Shown here: positions 4,270-5,086 of the stretch, one piece after another
Layout: every line of letters begins with the position of its first letter
Numbering within the stretch: the stretch's first letter is position 1
Assembly (NCBI GenBank): GCA_030152585.1
Contig: JASLJC010000065.1
Coordinates: 1-5,086 of the forward strand
Origin: Savagea sp.
GTDB taxonomy: Bacteria > Bacillota > Bacilli > Bacillales_A > Planococcaceae
Direction: 5' to 3'
Length of the DNA: 5,086 nucleotides
Notes under the pieces: generated by a model
The model's database searches: none
Seen by the model: only the letters and a program-made list of their open reading frames with translations
Told to the model about the DNA's origin: nothing
Position numbers and translations under genes: made by a program

Positions 4270-5086
4270 TCAATCATCATACAACTGTTGCATATTCTGT
4301 ATTTCTTCTTTCATCTCATCGCGTAGCGACCGTGGTGCAACGACTTCAACTTGATGGCCAAAACTGAGCAACCAAATCCGTAAGCCTTGTGACCCGACTA
4401 CTTTATGTTCAAATAAAAATGTTTGCTCTTCTTCTTGGTACGTATACGTCGGCTCTTCTATTCCGAATCGATCAACGAATACACTCAAAAGTGCAACGTC
4501 TACACGTAATGTCATTGTAACGAAACGGCCACTATACATATGAAAAGAATGAAGTAAATGATGACGTATCGTTTTTTCAAATGAAGCATTTCGGATAAAT
4601 GTTTTTTCTGATAACGAAACGTCACGCATTCGGTCTAATCTGTAATGACGGACTTTTCCATCTTCTTGGATTCCGACGAGATAATAACGACTTTGATGCC
4701 AATAAATTTCATACGGTTCTATCGTATAATTTCTCGGTTGTCCTGTCCGTTTACTATGGCGAAATGTAAAAGTAACTTCCCCTTCAACGAACGTATAATG
4801 ACCGTACAAAAAAGTGAGACGTTTCCGTTCATGAATTGCTCGGTGAATCTTTTCTAAATCACTCGAAAATGTACGATGACCTTCTGTCGGATAGGGACGT
4901 ACCCAAACGTCATTTTTTAATCGTTCCCCTTTTTCATCTGTCGTCCAACGTCGAATTTCACGCATTAAAACGAGACGTTCTTCTTTCGGAATAACCGGTG
5001 ATGTATTCACCGCATCTAACAGAACACGCAATTGTTGAACATTTAAAAGTCGCCCTGCATAATAATAACGCTTCGGCCTTCCTTTC
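4270..5086 (-). CDS. WYL-domain transcriptional regulator, N-terminal part outside window
   Basis: The frame ends at TGA 4270-4272 and stays open to the right edge, giving 271 visible residues. The TTG at 5029-5031 is an internal Leu codon. The residues before it (KGRPKRYYYAGRLLNVQQL) run straight into RVLLDAV, the helical linker usual between the winged-helix domain and the WYL domain, so the DNA-binding N-terminus is beyond the window. The WYL domain covers visible residues about 78-160: a basic R-K-R-L-T-F-L-Y strand, then IEPYEIYWHQSRYYLVG, where YYL replaces the WYL triplet, then the conserved HYRLDRMRDV. Residues about 186-260 fit the WCX C-terminal extension. WYL domains bind ligands, often nucleotides or nucleic acid, and control DNA-damage, defence or metabolic genes. 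The ligand here is unknown. The nearest downstream gene is the SEC-C gene, whose promoter abuts this stop, and no clear terminator separates them. Confidence 0.88.
   Translation of the reverse strand, partial: KGRPKRYYYAGRLLNVQQLRVLLDAVNTSPVIPKEERLVLMREIRRWTTDEKGERLKNDVWVRPYPTEGHRTFSSDLEKIHRAIHERKRLTFLYGHYTFVEGEVTFTFRHSKRTGQPRNYTIEPYEIYWHQSRYYLVGIQEDGKVRHYRLDRMRDVSLSEKTFIRNASFEKTIRHHLLHSFHMYSGRFVTMTLRVDVALLSVFVDRFGIEEPTYTYQEEEQTFLFEHKVVGSQGLRIWLLSFGHQVEVVAPRSLRDEMKEEIQNMQQLYDD

Noticed and set aside
5043..5060. The minus-strand ATG CAG GGC GAC TTT TAA after AAAGGAAGG, a possible five-codon leader.
   Set aside because: The overlapping frame continues the WYL protein with family-like residues, so the Shine-Dalgarno-like sequence is better explained as coding.
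1..5086. CRISPR arrays, insertion sequences, attachment sites, tRNA genes and defence or toxin-antitoxin modules.
   Set aside because: I saw no regularly spaced repeats, terminal inverted repeats with a transposase, cloverleaf sequence or recognisable effector gene. A WYL regulator alone is not evidence of a defence island.

Overview
The window looks like ordinary chromosomal DNA from a low-to-moderate-GC Bacillota, most likely Bacillales. I infer this from the YfnB/YjjG-type HAD phosphatase, the VanZ-like protein, the SEC-C protein, the WYL regulator, AGGAGG-type ribosome binding sites, sigma-A-like promoters and U-tailed hairpin terminators. The sequence is AT-rich but uses many CG-containing codons (CGA/CGT for Arg, TCG, ACG). 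I cannot fix the genus. No rRNA, tRNA, CRISPR array, transposase, integrase or phage gene is visible.

Layout, left to right. At 1-361 is the 3' end of a plus-strand VanZ-family membrane protein gene. It converges on a minus-strand operon across a symmetrical hairpin (360-392) that can terminate both. The operon reads from 2999 down to 396: a secreted alpha/beta-hydrolase lipoprotein with a C-terminal beta-rich domain (1395-2999), a roughly 96-residue coiled-coil protein of unknown function (1085-1375), and a YfnB/YjjG-like HAD phosphatase (396-1088) translationally coupled to it by a GTGA stop/start overlap. At 3000-3215 is a 216-bp gap. It holds the operon's probable promoter, a strong terminator for the next gene, a pair of TGTACA-centred direct repeats and a possible 23-codon basic ORF. 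At 3216-4196 (minus) is a SEC-C zinc-motif protein ending in a helix-turn-helix-like segment. It has its own extended -10 promoter (4233-4261), which starts just after the stop codon of the upstream gene. That gene (4270 to the right edge, minus) is a WYL-domain transcriptional regulator whose N-terminal DNA-binding part lies outside the window.

The genes do not form an obvious pathway. The hydrolase lipoprotein, coiled-coil protein and HAD phosphatase share a transcript and may be functionally linked. The WYL and SEC-C genes form a second minus-strand cluster in which read-through is possible. I found no convincing new defence or mobile system. The points most worth checking are two start-codon corrections (HAD and WYL), the uncharacterised coiled-coil gene coupled to the phosphatase, the SEC-C plus HTH architecture beside a WYL regulator, and the structured intergenic region.
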